Positions 35,801 through 43,249 of a DNA stretch of 64,000 nt are shown one piece after another. The translations under genes were made by a program, and so were the position numbers. Every line of letters begins with the position of its first letter. The stretch's first letter is position 1. The notes under the pieces were generated by a model that saw only the letters and a list, made by a program, of their open reading frames with translations, was not told where the DNA came from and searched no databases. The DNA is from Adhaeretor mobilis (GTDB lineage: Bacteria; Planctomycetota; Planctomycetia; Pirellulales; Lacipirellulaceae), in the NCBI RefSeq assembly GCF_007741515.1, contig NZ_CP036263.1, forward strand, positions 3,335,178 to 3,399,177, read 5' to 3'.

Positions 35801-35933
35801 GAAGTTTATTGCCCTTACCGGTGATAGCCATGCTGAAGACTCGGCAAAATGGCAAGAAGCTGGATTCCATCATCACCTTGCCAAGCCGACCGATTTACTT
35901 CTTTTGGTGTCGTTGCTGAATAGTGAAGTATGA
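29874..35933 (+). CDS. Giant hybrid histidine kinase: CheB-like / PAS / GAF / HisKA-HATPase / two REC
   Basis: 2019 residues from ATG 29874 (29775 would overlap the preceding gene; neither has a strong ribosome site). Domains, roughly: CheB methylesterase-like 14-200; coiled coil 245-290; PAS 285-375; GAF 385-565; six PAS/PAC repeats 570-1325; GAF 1330-1510; HisKA with His1519 in MSHEIRTPM; HATPase_c 1620-1735; REC 1764-1880 ([11 protein letters not shown]) and REC 1900-2019 ([11 protein letters not shown]). No membrane segment, so cytosolic sensing. The CheB part keeps the His (VIVQHLN) and Asp (SGDGTDG) but reads GSATGG where the catalytic Ser of GASxGG should be, so Ala replaces it. The CheR domain that usually follows CheB in such fusions is absent. 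There is no HPt domain, so phosphate must leave through a separate HPt protein, such as that at 14434. Confidence 0.9.
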   Translation: MPDNEGRIDNGKLATPRAIVAIGSATGGLESLELFLEKLPVDLGVALVIVQHLNTDGSDVICEVVSRISPLPVVALGESPTVVEANHAYVSPQRCEVELRQGRLIATEIEDDSRRAEVIDTLFRSLAGGSDLPLVGVVLSGDGTDGSQGLDTIQKVGGLTISQDAESAAQQEMPQNASQFSDHILSPQKIPTRLKEFLGNCSGATKPSSAQDLPSIASRDYASSDKVSSDSQGPSQESRPSSGLSKTQLREANVALQSSKDEIEAGMEALSRAYRDVDQLLDGMQIASIFLDNRGNINRFTPSAAQIYDLQDDDVGRPLSVIAHRVVEMPPLPNSSEIATSEIPIEHELLTNDNHWFVRRTILYRQDDQFEGLILTFVDVTEQKRDALRLAVAHDVIQILAAADSFDRVSPQILEAVRSNLNADLCSLWLLDSRDNKLYCDETVISPTKSHLQQFVEAGSQLRLGRGEGLAGTVWQSEEPQWIENVTDDTQFVRRQLAIDSGLIGGAAMPINTGMRFYGAIEIYADHILRHEQSLLDMLQGVGHEIGQFIRRKRLDEKLLDEQTRKTAVLESALDCIVTMDIRGNIIDFNPAAERAFAIPSKTAIGQPLADLIIPEKFRDAHRKGLKRFLETGESEFLGKRIELTAQRADGTEFPIELAINASQRRNGTPFFTAYLRDITERRQWEQEISNRERRLNLAFDAGHIGSWEWDVVEDRITWSHQLYKLFGYTNEQFNHTREGFLDIIHPDDRERVRERLEALFTEACHEYEMEFRIMRGDNQDIIWTYGRGAILRDEQHRPLSITAVASDITSRKKLELQLTDREAHLRRVIDNMIGFVGVLDETGRLLEANETALQSGGVSRDEVIGKKFWDCYWWNYDPVVAALLKEAIQHAAAGEIIRYDATVRMANDSRLIIDFMLVPVTNEDGKVTHLIPSGVDIQDRKEAESNLADAKERLDLAMQVSQVAAWSWHMETNEVVADDNLKRLFGFNIDDNPKLSTFLSRIDEGDRARVAESIERSVQDGEYFKEEYQINKPSGERRWMRARGSARQGRDGSVDDFYGVIADITDQKHFELELADREAHLRRVINHQLGLVGVIGKDGLLLEVDDRSLAIARLDREDAVGKHFADLPWWNYDDAVSQRIRDAMDRALAGEIVRFDVPLFSAGAAGLMIDFMIAPVYGSDGQVEYLIPSGVDISERKSLEQRLSMALQSGGMAAWEWTPEQSVWSEALYDLLGLPSSTTADPETFFEQVHEQDIEGLQLAWDKATRGEQPYAHEFRIRRPDGEIRWVAGAGEFERDATGEVNRIYGLNWDITVRKLEEQRLKRIAEHEHFLVEANKMLAASLDYQQTLANLTNLCVPVLADWAFIDLLGEDGNTHRVHVAHAEPTDSDLAAEVAKFPAKPSTPDQPSARGLFEVKAMLIPDFTDEILVKAAQNKEHETVIRAVGPRSLIVVPLIARKSSLGALTLITSQSGRNYDKYDLKVAKELARHAAMAVENARLYQAGQQANIAKSDFLANMSHEIRTPMTAVLGYTDLLIGQESNPEKSEHLLTIKRNGQYLLDIINDILDLSKIEAGKLEITPERFPLHRLVADVQSSMYVRAREKQLDFRVQYDGRIPKVIESDPKRLRQILVNLVGNALKFTEEGSVRLIVRFLDSESTPRVQIDVVDTGIGITKEQRTRLFQDFSQADSSVSRKFGGTGLGLAISQRLARLLDGEITVDSVPGQGSTFSCVISAGDVSDVQLIKPALDTQEQPSVSRPTEHRLNCRVLVVDDRRDVRFLTMRILSSAGVEVSLAEDGIEALQMVKELAARGETWDLILLDMQMPRLDGYQTAARLREMQFTQPIIALTADAMHGDMNHCLRSGCNAYLSKPIDAQKLIEMVAEYTGQTEHGSNNSRVQHNSVSVLIVEDSIDACTALQRLLEIEGFKAHTAFDGKSAIEAAQTIEPAVVLLDIGLPDMSGYDVLKQMKALPALCGTKFIALTGDSHAEDSAKWQEAGFHHHLAKPTDLLLLVSLLNSEV

Positions 35934-36022
35934 AGTTAAATTTCGTTGCTCGCACGTTCCAACTTCGTAATTTCCACGTCAGGGGATACGACTGCTCAAC
36001 TTGAAAGCAGTATTATGTTGTA

Positions 36023-36136
36023 TTAGGAGCGAGATGGAACTTTGCCACGTTTTACGTAGTAGACCTTGGCATGCTTCCAATAGGCTGTGCACAGCTCGGC
36101 GACGGTGAAATTCTGGTCCGTCTCGGTTGAGAGGAA
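36023..36136 (-). pseudogene. Tyrosine integrase N-terminal fragment
   Basis: The minus strand reads NFTVAELCTAYWKHAKVYYVKRGKV, the arm/core-binding start of the integrase type also seen at 37520-38035 (there VVEVPVYAKFARGYYCKNGK). About 38 residues remain; the catalytic domain is absent. It marks an earlier integration or rearrangement event. Confidence 0.6.
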
Positions 36137-36472
36137 CCTGCCGCAGGCACGATTACGAGCGAAGGCGGCAAGCTGGTTGCTTTTCGCCAGCAGCAAGGGC
36201 AGTATTACTACCGCGTGATCTCGGGTGATAGCACTGTGGCTGGCTGACGGCCACACCACCGAGAAGTTCGGCTTTGCACTTGAAGCACTCTCGTCGCCAC
36301 CAGGCAACAATGCAGATTTTATTCAGCGTGTGTTAGTGCCCGCCGAAGGTCAACTGCAACGTTCGCGTGCCCTGCCGGTGCCACGATGGGGGCGTGTACG
36401 CGGAGGTGGTGAGCAGTTCCATCTGCTCGAACAGATACCTACCAAGAATTTCGGCCCAAGGCTGCCGCTGCC

Positions 36473-36712
36473 ATGAAATACAAAGATGTAGATCCGATCT
36501 TTTACGCTTGGACTGAACGTCACGGGCTGCAAGTCTATACAGACTGCAAGGATGAAGAAGTGCGCATGATTCGTTTACATGGCGAAGGCAAAGAGTTCGC
36601 AGACATCGGTGTTGGGTTCGCCATCTTCGACGAAGGTGGCCGTTCGCACATAGTTGACGATGACCGAGTGTGGGTGGACGTTGGAATTGCGAGGCGTCCC
36701 TCGCGGAATTAG
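36473..36712 (+). CDS. Small hypothetical protein
   Basis: 79 residues, acidic and soluble: MKYKDVDPIFYAWTERHGL, then FADIGVGFAIFDEGGRSHIVDDD. Composition is that of a real protein but I recognise no family, and no clear ribosome site precedes it. It lies alone among integrase and IS66 remnants, so it may be a cargo gene or a relic. Confidence 0.4.
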   Translation: MKYKDVDPIFYAWTERHGLQVYTDCKDEEVRMIRLHGEGKEFADIGVGFAIFDEGGRSHIVDDDRVWVDVGIARRPSRN

Positions 36713-36778
36713 CCAATTTGACCAACTTGAGGCCAGAATAGAGAATTTAGATGTTGTTCTGGAGCAGGCCTACGACAA

Positions 36779-37528
36779 GGCCATGTCTTGGCTAGGTGGT
36801 TCCTCCTGATCTTCCCGCTTCCACACGTCCGGCAGGAACTGCTCAAGCTCATCGCGTGGAGTGGCACCGATCTTGGCCAATACGCTTGTGAGGTAGCGCT
36901 GCGGGTCAACCTTGTGCCGTTCACAACTGGCGATGAGCGACCAGAACCGCGCGTGATTCTCGGCTGCCGCGCCGTTACCAGCGAATAACCAATTTTTCCT
37001 GCCTATCGCCACCCGCTTCAGCGCTCGCTGGCGTTGTTGTCGATATTGCGGTATCCCTGCGTCGGGTAAGTGGTGAGCGCCTGCCACTGGTTCTGCGCGT
37101 AGGTGATCGCTTTGGCCATTGGGCTACGGGGCAAGACTAATTCCCGCTCGGTGTCGGGCCATGTCTTGATGCGTTCGAGAATCGGGAAGCTACGCCCTTG
37201 GCGTAGTGCAACCTGCCCAAAATGATCAACTTCTTTAGCTTGACGTTCGAGGAATAAAGCTCGACGACGAGCGCAAGCATCTGCGTGGCCCGCTCTTCGT
37301 CAGCGTCTTGCGCATCTTAGAACTTCCGCCGCGCATGCGATCAGCAGGCGAATTCCTTCACATTCTGCGAATAAAAATGCCGTCGTAACCACCGTAGGCG
37401 TCAGTTTGCAGGCAGCCTTCGTATCCTGTGAGGTACTTAGCCGGGCCATCACGGCATCGACTGGGTGTATAGTCGTACACGGTGTATGGGTTGGCATCGT
37501 CGCCCAAGTAGCACCAGATGCGGCCTTT
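36779..37528 (-). pseudogene. IS66-family transposase remnant (stops and frameshifts)
   Basis: Reading down the minus strand: RIWCYLGDDANPYTVYDYTPSR and LQTDAYGGYDGIF (catalytic core), then VKEFAC, a stop, SHARRKF, a stop and DAQDADEERATQM, followed by TYPTQGYRNIDNNASER, a stop, and in another frame ALKRVAIGRKNWLFAGNGAA and HKVDPQRYLTSVLAKIG. This is the order of the IS66 transposase C-terminal half (D-x-Y-G-G-Y core, N-N-x-x-E-R motif). The N-terminal half and the accessory IS66 genes are missing; the 5' end is fused to an integrase fragment. Confidence 0.8.
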
Positions 37529-38035
37529 GCGTAGCCCAGCCACCATCATCAGAGCTTGCGGAACACTAGCAGGAATCAATTCCTCTTCAGCCGCCCAGCG
37601 AAACATTCTACGGATCAACTGCACATGCTTATTGATCGTTTTGCGGACCAAGTCTGCATCCAGCATCGACTGCCGTACCGACTTCAACGCTAAAGGGCCA
37701 AACTCAACAGCCCGGGACCGACAGTAGAGTTGATTCACCTGTCGAGCAACTTTTAGGACTTTCTGAAATTCGCGGGTTGGCTTGCCGTTCTTGCAGTAGT
37801 AGCCGCGGGCAAATTTCGCATACACCGGGACTTCTACGACAGTAATCTCCTGCCGGTGAGCGGTTCGGGGCAGGCCGCAATTTTGAGACCTTTCGGCTAC
37901 CAGTCGTCGGTACTGCTCTTTGCTGCCTGCTGAATTGTACTTGCCAAGAGAGAAATCTTGGTCTTGGATCGTCCCACGGCTTGACCGCTGGCCCTATGAC
38001 GCCGGTACTTAGGTATCCGTAAAGAACTGATACTT
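37520..38035 (-). pseudogene. Tyrosine integrase N-terminal half, fused to IS66
   Basis: Pieces, in order, on the minus strand: IPKYRRHRASGQAV, then in another frame FSLGKYNSAGSKEQYRRLVAE, then KFARGYYCKNGKPTREFQ, AVEFGPLALKSVRQSML, and RKTINKHVQLIRRMFRWAAEEELIP. This is the N-terminal arm plus SAM-like core-binding domain of a phage-type integrase. At MMVAGLRKGR (near 37520) the frame passes directly into IS66 sequence, so the catalytic Arg-His-Arg-Tyr domain is gone. A continuous open frame of 155 codons crosses the junction. The fragment points at the tRNA-Phe gene 130 bases away. Confidence 0.75.
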
Positions 38036-38160
38036 GACCTGTGCTAAGCTCCTTTCGACCACGAATCCGGTAGACTACCGAATAATTCGTGACTTACAGG
38101 CCGCACTGTCGAACGTCGACAGGTCACCTAACTCCAGGTATCGGCAATAGTTACATCAAG

Positions 38161-38233
38161 TGGACAGAGGCGGGCTCGAACCGCCGACACCGGCCTTTTC
38201 AGGGCCGTGCTCTACCAACTGAGCTATCTGTCC
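38161..38233 (-). tRNA. tRNA-Phe (anticodon GAA)
   Basis: 73-nt cloverleaf on the minus strand: 7-bp acceptor stem closed by GGACAGA/TCTGTCC, D-loop AGCTCAGTTGGTAGAGC, anticodon stem CGGCC/GGCCG with loop CTGAAAA, TpsiC arm GGCGGTTCGAGCCCGCC, discriminator A. CCA is not encoded. Its 3' end faces the integrase and IS remnants, the usual side for island integration. Confidence 0.95.
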
Positions 38234-38645
38234 TCGTAGGGAGACCATGCTTCGGACATCCAAGTCGCAAGCCAGTCCTCGTCCCACAAAGTTAAGTCCG
38301 TATCCCTAGGGTGTCAATCGCTTCTCGGCCTCTTGAGTCACGAACCTCAGCCACTCCAGGGTTGCAACCAGTACGAGCTGAACAATGTTGCCCACGCCGA
38401 CCCTACAGATTCACAAGTATCGAGGACGTGGCACTCTCGAACCGTCTCGTGCCGCTCCAGCTGGTTGACACTATGAAAAACGGCAAGGTACGATAGCTTT
38501 CTGCCTGCAGTAGGAAAGCTAGGTATAAGTAACCTAGGTAATGGTCCTTTGATTGAGACATTAAAAGTCTTTCTCAGGATCGCGTGGTTTACCTGTCTGC
38601 AGCTCACGGAACATCTCTATTATTCTCAACTTTAGCGTGCCACTG
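38234..38645. other. Gene-free stretch between tRNA-Phe and the core cluster
   Basis: No gene, RNA or repeat that I can support. It should hold the tRNA promoter (reading leftwards) and the promoter of the gene starting at 38646. Confidence 0.4.
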
Positions 38646-40313
38646 ATGCCCGTTTCTCAATCGCTGCTCGGCTTCCGACTGCGTCTATGCAAGCTTTTGG
38701 CCGGCTTATTGCGGGTTTGCTCGCTAACGGCGGCAGCATGGCTGCTGAGTACAGGTGTCTCCAACGCGGTCACTCCCGAAAGTCCCGAGGTGCGCGAGCT
38801 CATCGAAAAGGGGCTCGGATATCTTGAAAGTCATTCCGACGACCGCCTAGGCGGCAAGTGCATCATTGCACTGGCTTTCCACAAGGGAGATCGCCCAGAC
38901 ACCCATTCCGCAATCGCGAGCGCCGTGTCGGCCTGTGAAGATGAAGTGGCTTCCCAGAAATCTGCCAACTACATCTATAGCAAAGCGCTGGCTGTGATCT
39001 TGCTCGCTGAACTAGATTACGCAAAGCACAGCGGACTCATCGGCAAGTACGTAGCCATGATGGCCGACCACCAGAAAGCGCACGGCGGCTTCAGCTACCA
39101 AGGGTTGAAGCGAGGTGACACTTCGCAAACACAATACGCCGCTCTGGCCTACTGGGAGATCCTTCGCAACGGCAAGCGTCCCACTGTGAGTTCAGTCGAA
39201 CAGTGCGCCAATTGGTGCATGCGAACCCAAGACCCTTCCGGGGCTTGGGCTTATCAAGGGAACGATCCGGGAAGCTTTGATTTGCAAGAACAACGGAACG
39301 TGACACCATGCATGTTGGCGGCCGGGTTGAGCAGCGTGATGATTTGCGGCAACATGCTGGGCGATTTGAAACCGGGTGAAGCGGGTGCTGTCGAGTCGAT
39401 CCAAGAGGAACTACCACCCGAATTGCGACCAGTGAAAGACCCGAATGAAAAGACCATTCCTACACTCCAAGGTAGTGGGGCGGTGGATCGCTCTCGCTTG
39501 CTGGCCTCCATGGCACTGGGACGCAAATGGATGGACAAGAATTTCTCCATCGACAACGGTGGCGGGAACAGCCTGTACTACCTCTATTCGTTAGAACGCT
39601 ACAAGAGCTTTGACGAGTACCTCCTCGGTGACACTCCGCCCGAACCGGAATGGTACAACAAAGGGTACGAATTTCTCAAAGAGACACAAAACGAGGATGG
39701 CAGCTGGGAGTCGGAAGGGCACTCGAATCCTCCCTGCTCGACGGCCTTTGCAGTACTCTTTCTGCTCCGATCCACCCAACGCAGCTTGCACAAGATGGGG
39801 GAGGGAACGCTGATCGGTGGGCGCGGGCTGCCGACGGATCTCTCGAAAGCTTCTTTTAGCAAGTCAGGCAAACTGGTCGTCAAGCAAAAGCCCACTGCCG
39901 TGGACGATTTGCTTGGCATGCTCAACAATGACGAGGACGGCTCGGCCCTGGATGCATTGATTGATAACCCAGCAGCACTGGTCGTCACAGATATCAGCCC
40001 CAAGGAGTCACGCCGCCTGGAGCAGGTCATCCACAGTGGCCCGCCACCAGCTCGTCTGCTCGCAGTGCGGGCACTCTCACGGCTGCGTTCGCTCGACTAC
40101 GCACCCACGCTGATCTATGCCCTCACGGACCCCGACCCGCGCATAGCGCGCGAGGCACGGACCGGTCTGCGCTCCGTGAGCCGAAAATTCGAGGGTTTTG
40201 GCATGCCAGATAATTTCACTGAAAAAGATGATCAGGCGAAGAAATTCGAGGCCATCGACAAATGGAAAAACTGGTACACCACAGTTCGCCCAGACGCTCC
40301 CCCGTTACCTTAG
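38646..40313 (+). CDS. Exported squalene-cyclase/prenyltransferase-like toroid protein
   Basis: 555 residues from ATG 38646 (a GTG nine bases upstream is also possible). Signal peptide about 1-42 (LLRVCSLTAAAWLLSTGVSNA). The body shows repeats of the alpha/alpha-toroid kind used by squalene cyclases and prenyltransferases: HGGFSYQG, TQDPSGAWAYQG, ETQNEDGSWESEGH. The cyclase DxDD acid motif is not visible, so it is more likely a binding scaffold than an enzyme. The last 110 residues look HEAT-like (LLAVRALSRLRSLDYAPTLI). First gene of the Exb cluster. Planctomycetes carry many secreted proteins of this class; the role is unknown. Confidence 0.7.
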   Translation: MPVSQSLLGFRLRLCKLLAGLLRVCSLTAAAWLLSTGVSNAVTPESPEVRELIEKGLGYLESHSDDRLGGKCIIALAFHKGDRPDTHSAIASAVSACEDEVASQKSANYIYSKALAVILLAELDYAKHSGLIGKYVAMMADHQKAHGGFSYQGLKRGDTSQTQYAALAYWEILRNGKRPTVSSVEQCANWCMRTQDPSGAWAYQGNDPGSFDLQEQRNVTPCMLAAGLSSVMICGNMLGDLKPGEAGAVESIQEELPPELRPVKDPNEKTIPTLQGSGAVDRSRLLASMALGRKWMDKNFSIDNGGGNSLYYLYSLERYKSFDEYLLGDTPPEPEWYNKGYEFLKETQNEDGSWESEGHSNPPCSTAFAVLFLLRSTQRSLHKMGEGTLIGGRGLPTDLSKASFSKSGKLVVKQKPTAVDDLLGMLNNDEDGSALDALIDNPAALVVTDISPKESRRLEQVIHSGPPPARLLAVRALSRLRSLDYAPTLIYALTDPDPRIAREARTGLRSVSRKFEGFGMPDNFTEKDDQAKKFEAIDKWKNWYTTVRPDAPPLP

Positions 40314-40413
40314 ACAACGGAATTGACTTTCGAGCGTGAGCGAGTCATGCATGCTACACTGATTACATCTCGCCACAAATATCCCGCGACCATCGTCACC
40401 CGCATCGCAACCT

Positions 40414-41289
40414 ATGGCCACAGCAACGACAACCAGCGATCGTGCCGAGTATCGCCTGCAGGTGAACTCCTACGATCGCACAGCAACGCTATTGATAGCG
40501 ATGCTGGTCATGGTGGGGCTCACAGTTCTCGGGCTTGCCGTGGTCTTTTTTGCCAACAAATTTAGCACGCCGGTGCGTAAGCTCGAACCGGTGATGATGG
40601 AAGCCAGTAGCCCGAACGCGAACATGGGAATCTCCGACGAGCCCGAGCCCCCGGGCGTGCAAGATGCGCCCGAACTGGCAGAACCTCAGTTGCAGGACAC
40701 GCTTGACGCACTCACGGCGACGATCTCCACCAACGCGGCCATTCTCAGCGATCAGGCAATTGATGCCGCTGATCAGGCAGGCAAGGGCGATGGGTTGGGC
40801 GACTCTCGGCAGCTGGGTACCGGCGGCGATGGCGTAGTGGAACGTGTCCCCCGCTGGGAACGTTGGAAGATACGTTTCGAGCCCGAGTCAGTAGGTGCTT
40901 TTACCGCTTGGCTCGATCAATACGGGATTCGCGTCGGCGTGCTCGGTCGCGATAACCAAGTGCATGTGGCTTACGACTTCAACAAAGGTCGCAAGGTCGA
41001 ATCCGCACCGGTGAAAGAATACAACCCCTGGGGCCGCACCGTCCCAAGCGATGGCCCCATGCCTGCGCTCACAAAGCAATTGGCATCGAAAGCGGGCATC
41101 GCTAGCCGAGGTCGATACATTCTGCTGTTTTTTCCGTTTAGCGTAGAAGAACTACTATGGAATATTGAGAAGGAATATCGCGTTAGCAAAGGCCACGACG
41201 ATGTGAACGATGTCCGAGAAACGGTATTCACTGTGCTTCCCAAAGGCGGCGGCTACGACTTTGAAGTGATCGATCAGAAGTATTTTTAG
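40414..41289 (+). CDS. Single-pass membrane protein of the Exb cluster
   Basis: 291 residues. Short cytoplasmic start, one membrane helix at about 24-47 (TLLIAMLVMVGLTVLGLAVVFF), a long Pro/Glu/Ala-rich linker (about 50-145), then a folded C-terminal domain (about 150-290: PRWERWKIRFEPESVGAFTAW, LLFFPFSVEELLWNIEKEYR). This N-in, one-TM, Pro-rich, periplasmic-domain layout is that of TonB/TolA, though I see no TonB C-terminal motif. A TonB-like coupling role with the downstream ExbB and ExbD proteins is inference only. Confidence 0.6.
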   Translation: MATATTTSDRAEYRLQVNSYDRTATLLIAMLVMVGLTVLGLAVVFFANKFSTPVRKLEPVMMEASSPNANMGISDEPEPPGVQDAPELAEPQLQDTLDALTATISTNAAILSDQAIDAADQAGKGDGLGDSRQLGTGGDGVVERVPRWERWKIRFEPESVGAFTAWLDQYGIRVGVLGRDNQVHVAYDFNKGRKVESAPVKEYNPWGRTVPSDGPMPALTKQLASKAGIASRGRYILLFFPFSVEELLWNIEKEYRVSKGHDDVNDVRETVFTVLPKGGGYDFEVIDQKYF

Positions 41290-41305
41290 CCGGCTAGTTA
41301 CCCAT

Positions 41306-41440
41306 GTTCAGTTTTCAGTGTTCAGTCGCGTTGGTGCGCTGAGCTGTGGGGGCAGGACGCGAGGGAATAACATCGAGCATTTGATAGGCTCTTTAGAGCA
41401 ATTTGTGAACTGAAAACTGAACTCTGCAAACTGAAAACTT
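41306..41440. repeat. Inverted repeat cluster between the TM protein and exbB
   Basis: GTTCAGTTTTCAGT at 41306-41319 is the perfect reverse complement of 41409-41422; a second partial copy (AAACTGAAAACT) follows at 41429-41440. The intervening 90 bases carry no gene. It could be a small intergenic repeat element or an mRNA structure within the operon. Confidence 0.6.
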
Positions 41441-41446
41441 GATTCA

Positions 41447-42079
41447 ATGACACTACTCCTTCTGTACATCGGCTACTTTGTTTACATCGTGCTCTCAATT
41501 ATCGCCCTGTGGGGCGGCTATTGCGTGATTATGGTCTGGCGACGTGTTTCGCAGACTCGCTTTGTGGACGAAGAGGATCAAGACGAATTCCTGGGCGAGC
41601 TAGAACAAACGCTGGCTACCAAGAACTACGACGCGGCAATCGAGCTCTGCGATGGCGACCGCAGAGCACTACCCCAATTGGCACTGTTTGCTGTCGAAAA
41701 ACGCGACCTGGGATTCGCGAAGCTCCGCAGACGGGTGGCAGAGCGTTTCCAGCAAGATGTCATGGCAGATATCGAGCATCGCCTTAGCTGGGTAGGCACG
41801 GTCATTAAGAGCGCACCGATGATCGGGCTACTAGGTACCGTCATGGGCATGATGGGTGCCTTCGCCAAGCTCGGCGGCAGCGAGCAAGTCGATGCCACCG
41901 AAATGGCCAAGGACATTCAGTTTGCCCTCATCACCACGGCCTGTGGCTTGGCAATTGCCGTACCTTTGGTGCTGGCAACGGCAAGTATCAACGTGCGCAT
42001 CCGCAAGATGGAAGATCTCGTCGGCATTGGGCTCGGGCGCTTGTTCGAATCGCTCAAGTCGATTCTGCCCGGCAGTTAG
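41447..42079 (+). CDS. MotA/TolQ/ExbB family proton channel subunit
   Basis: 210 residues, three membrane helices: about 3-25 (LLLYIGYFVYIVLSIIALWGG), 113-137 (WVGTVIKSAPMIGLLGTVMG to GAFAKLGG) and 158-180 (ALITTACGLAIAVPLVLATA). The middle segment carries the ExbB/TolQ signature APMIGLLGTVMGM. Such pentamers surround an ExbD/TolR dimer and pass protons to drive work at the envelope. The start follows the repeat; no clear ribosome site is seen. Two ExbD genes follow. Confidence 0.92.
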   Translation: MTLLLLYIGYFVYIVLSIIALWGGYCVIMVWRRVSQTRFVDEEDQDEFLGELEQTLATKNYDAAIELCDGDRRALPQLALFAVEKRDLGFAKLRRRVAERFQQDVMADIEHRLSWVGTVIKSAPMIGLLGTVMGMMGAFAKLGGSEQVDATEMAKDIQFALITTACGLAIAVPLVLATASINVRIRKMEDLVGIGLGRLFESLKSILPGS

Positions 42080-42146
42080 GCAACGTCAATCATTGTTTTT
42101 TGAGTCCCCATAGCAAGTGAAAAGCAGTAGCTAAGAAGAACGTCTT

Positions 42147-42632
42147 ATGTCTACCTCTACCGCCGACTGGCAAGACGAACTCGACGAGGCACCCGACCTC
42201 CGTGGAGGCAGGGCACTAGAGGATCCAGATATGGACATCACGCCCATGATCGACGTGACGTTCCTGCTGCTGATTTTCTTTATCGTGTGTTCGAATATCG
42301 ATTCGCAATCCCCAATCGAATTAGCCAAAGCACGCAACGGCGTGGGCGTGGGTGAACGCGAATCGATAGTAATCGAAGTGCTCGCCGGAGGAGTTGATTC
42401 GGCCCCTGTGATGCTTGAGGACGGCACGCAACTCTCAGAAGACCCCGACGAGATGAAGGAAGAGCTTCGCCTCGCCATCGAGAAGGTCCGAGAGACCGAC
42501 CCCAGCAAGATTCATGCGATGATCAAAGCGGATGGTAATGTGTCCTGCCGCGATGTTAGGAATGTCGCTGCCGGGGCTTCTAAAGTCGAGGGGATGAACA
42601 TCCATTTTGCCGTGAGAGAATCAGATAAATAG
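42147..42632 (+). CDS. ExbD/TolR family protein 1
   Basis: 161 residues. Cytoplasmic start, one membrane helix with the essential Asp: MDITPMIDVTFLLLIFFIV, then a periplasmic domain (SIVIEVLAGGVDSAPVML to CRDVRNVAAGASKVEGM). Partner of the ExbB protein. Its stop is followed immediately by the ATG of the second ExbD gene, suggesting equal expression and a heterodimer. Confidence 0.92.
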   Translation: MSTSTADWQDELDEAPDLRGGRALEDPDMDITPMIDVTFLLLIFFIVCSNIDSQSPIELAKARNGVGVGERESIVIEVLAGGVDSAPVMLEDGTQLSEDPDEMKEELRLAIEKVRETDPSKIHAMIKADGNVSCRDVRNVAAGASKVEGMNIHFAVRESDK

Positions 42633-43127
42633 ATGGCCATCGACAATTACTTAACGACTGACGAGCTCGACGCTGCCCGGCCTCAGGGGAGTGAAGAAGA
42701 CGAGATGGATTTGACTCCCATGGTGGATGTCACCTTCCTGCTGCTCATCTTCTTTATGATTACAGCCGCCTTTGCCGTTCAGAAGGCAATCAGCGTTCCT
42801 CCGGTAGATGACGACGAGGCAGCCCCCACGGAAGTCGTGGAAGACCCTGAGGAAGACTCCATCGTGATTCGCGTCGACGAGGACAACGTGTTTTGGATTG
42901 GGGCACCCAAATGGGAGGACGAGCAACGTGCGCTCAGCCCTGCCGAAATGCGTGCCAAAGTCACCGAAGCTAAGGGCACCGGCAAGGACGGCCCAACAAA
43001 GCTCCTTGTGCAAGCCCATGGCGATGCAAGGCATGATAGTATGGTTGCCGCACTCGACTCGGGACCCACGATCGGCATCGATGAAATTGGGCTTATGTTC
43101 TACGAGGACGGAGACCTCGATTTATAG
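42633..43127 (+). CDS. ExbD/TolR family protein 2
   Basis: 164 residues; the ATG directly follows the stop of ExbD 1. The helix is MDLTPMVDVTFLLLIFFMIT with the essential Asp; the periplasmic part is strongly acidic (DDDEAAPTEVVEDPEEDS) and ends in GPTIGIDEIGLMFYEDGDLD. Paired ExbD paralogues next to one ExbB are common in planctomycetes. The substrate or partner is not shown. Confidence 0.92.
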   Translation: MAIDNYLTTDELDAARPQGSEEDEMDLTPMVDVTFLLLIFFMITAAFAVQKAISVPPVDDDEAAPTEVVEDPEEDSIVIRVDEDNVFWIGAPKWEDEQRALSPAEMRAKVTEAKGTGKDGPTKLLVQAHGDARHDSMVAALDSGPTIGIDEIGLMFYEDGDLDL

Positions 43128-43249
43128 TTGCCAAACGTCCTATCCGCCACGCCGTTCACATCAACGGGCCTTTCCAGAACCTAACCGACATCACTACCTC
43201 GTCCTACTAGCTCGCACCGAAGCAGCGACGTGAAGTACAGCAGAACACC

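Noticed and set aside
36225..36476. Plus-strand frame between the integrase relic and the small hypothetical gene
   Set aside because: No family features, no ribosome site, and it lies in a rearranged stretch.
41306..41440. CRISPR-like repeats
   Set aside because: Only three short related words, two of them inverted; no regular spacers and no cas genes anywhere in the window.
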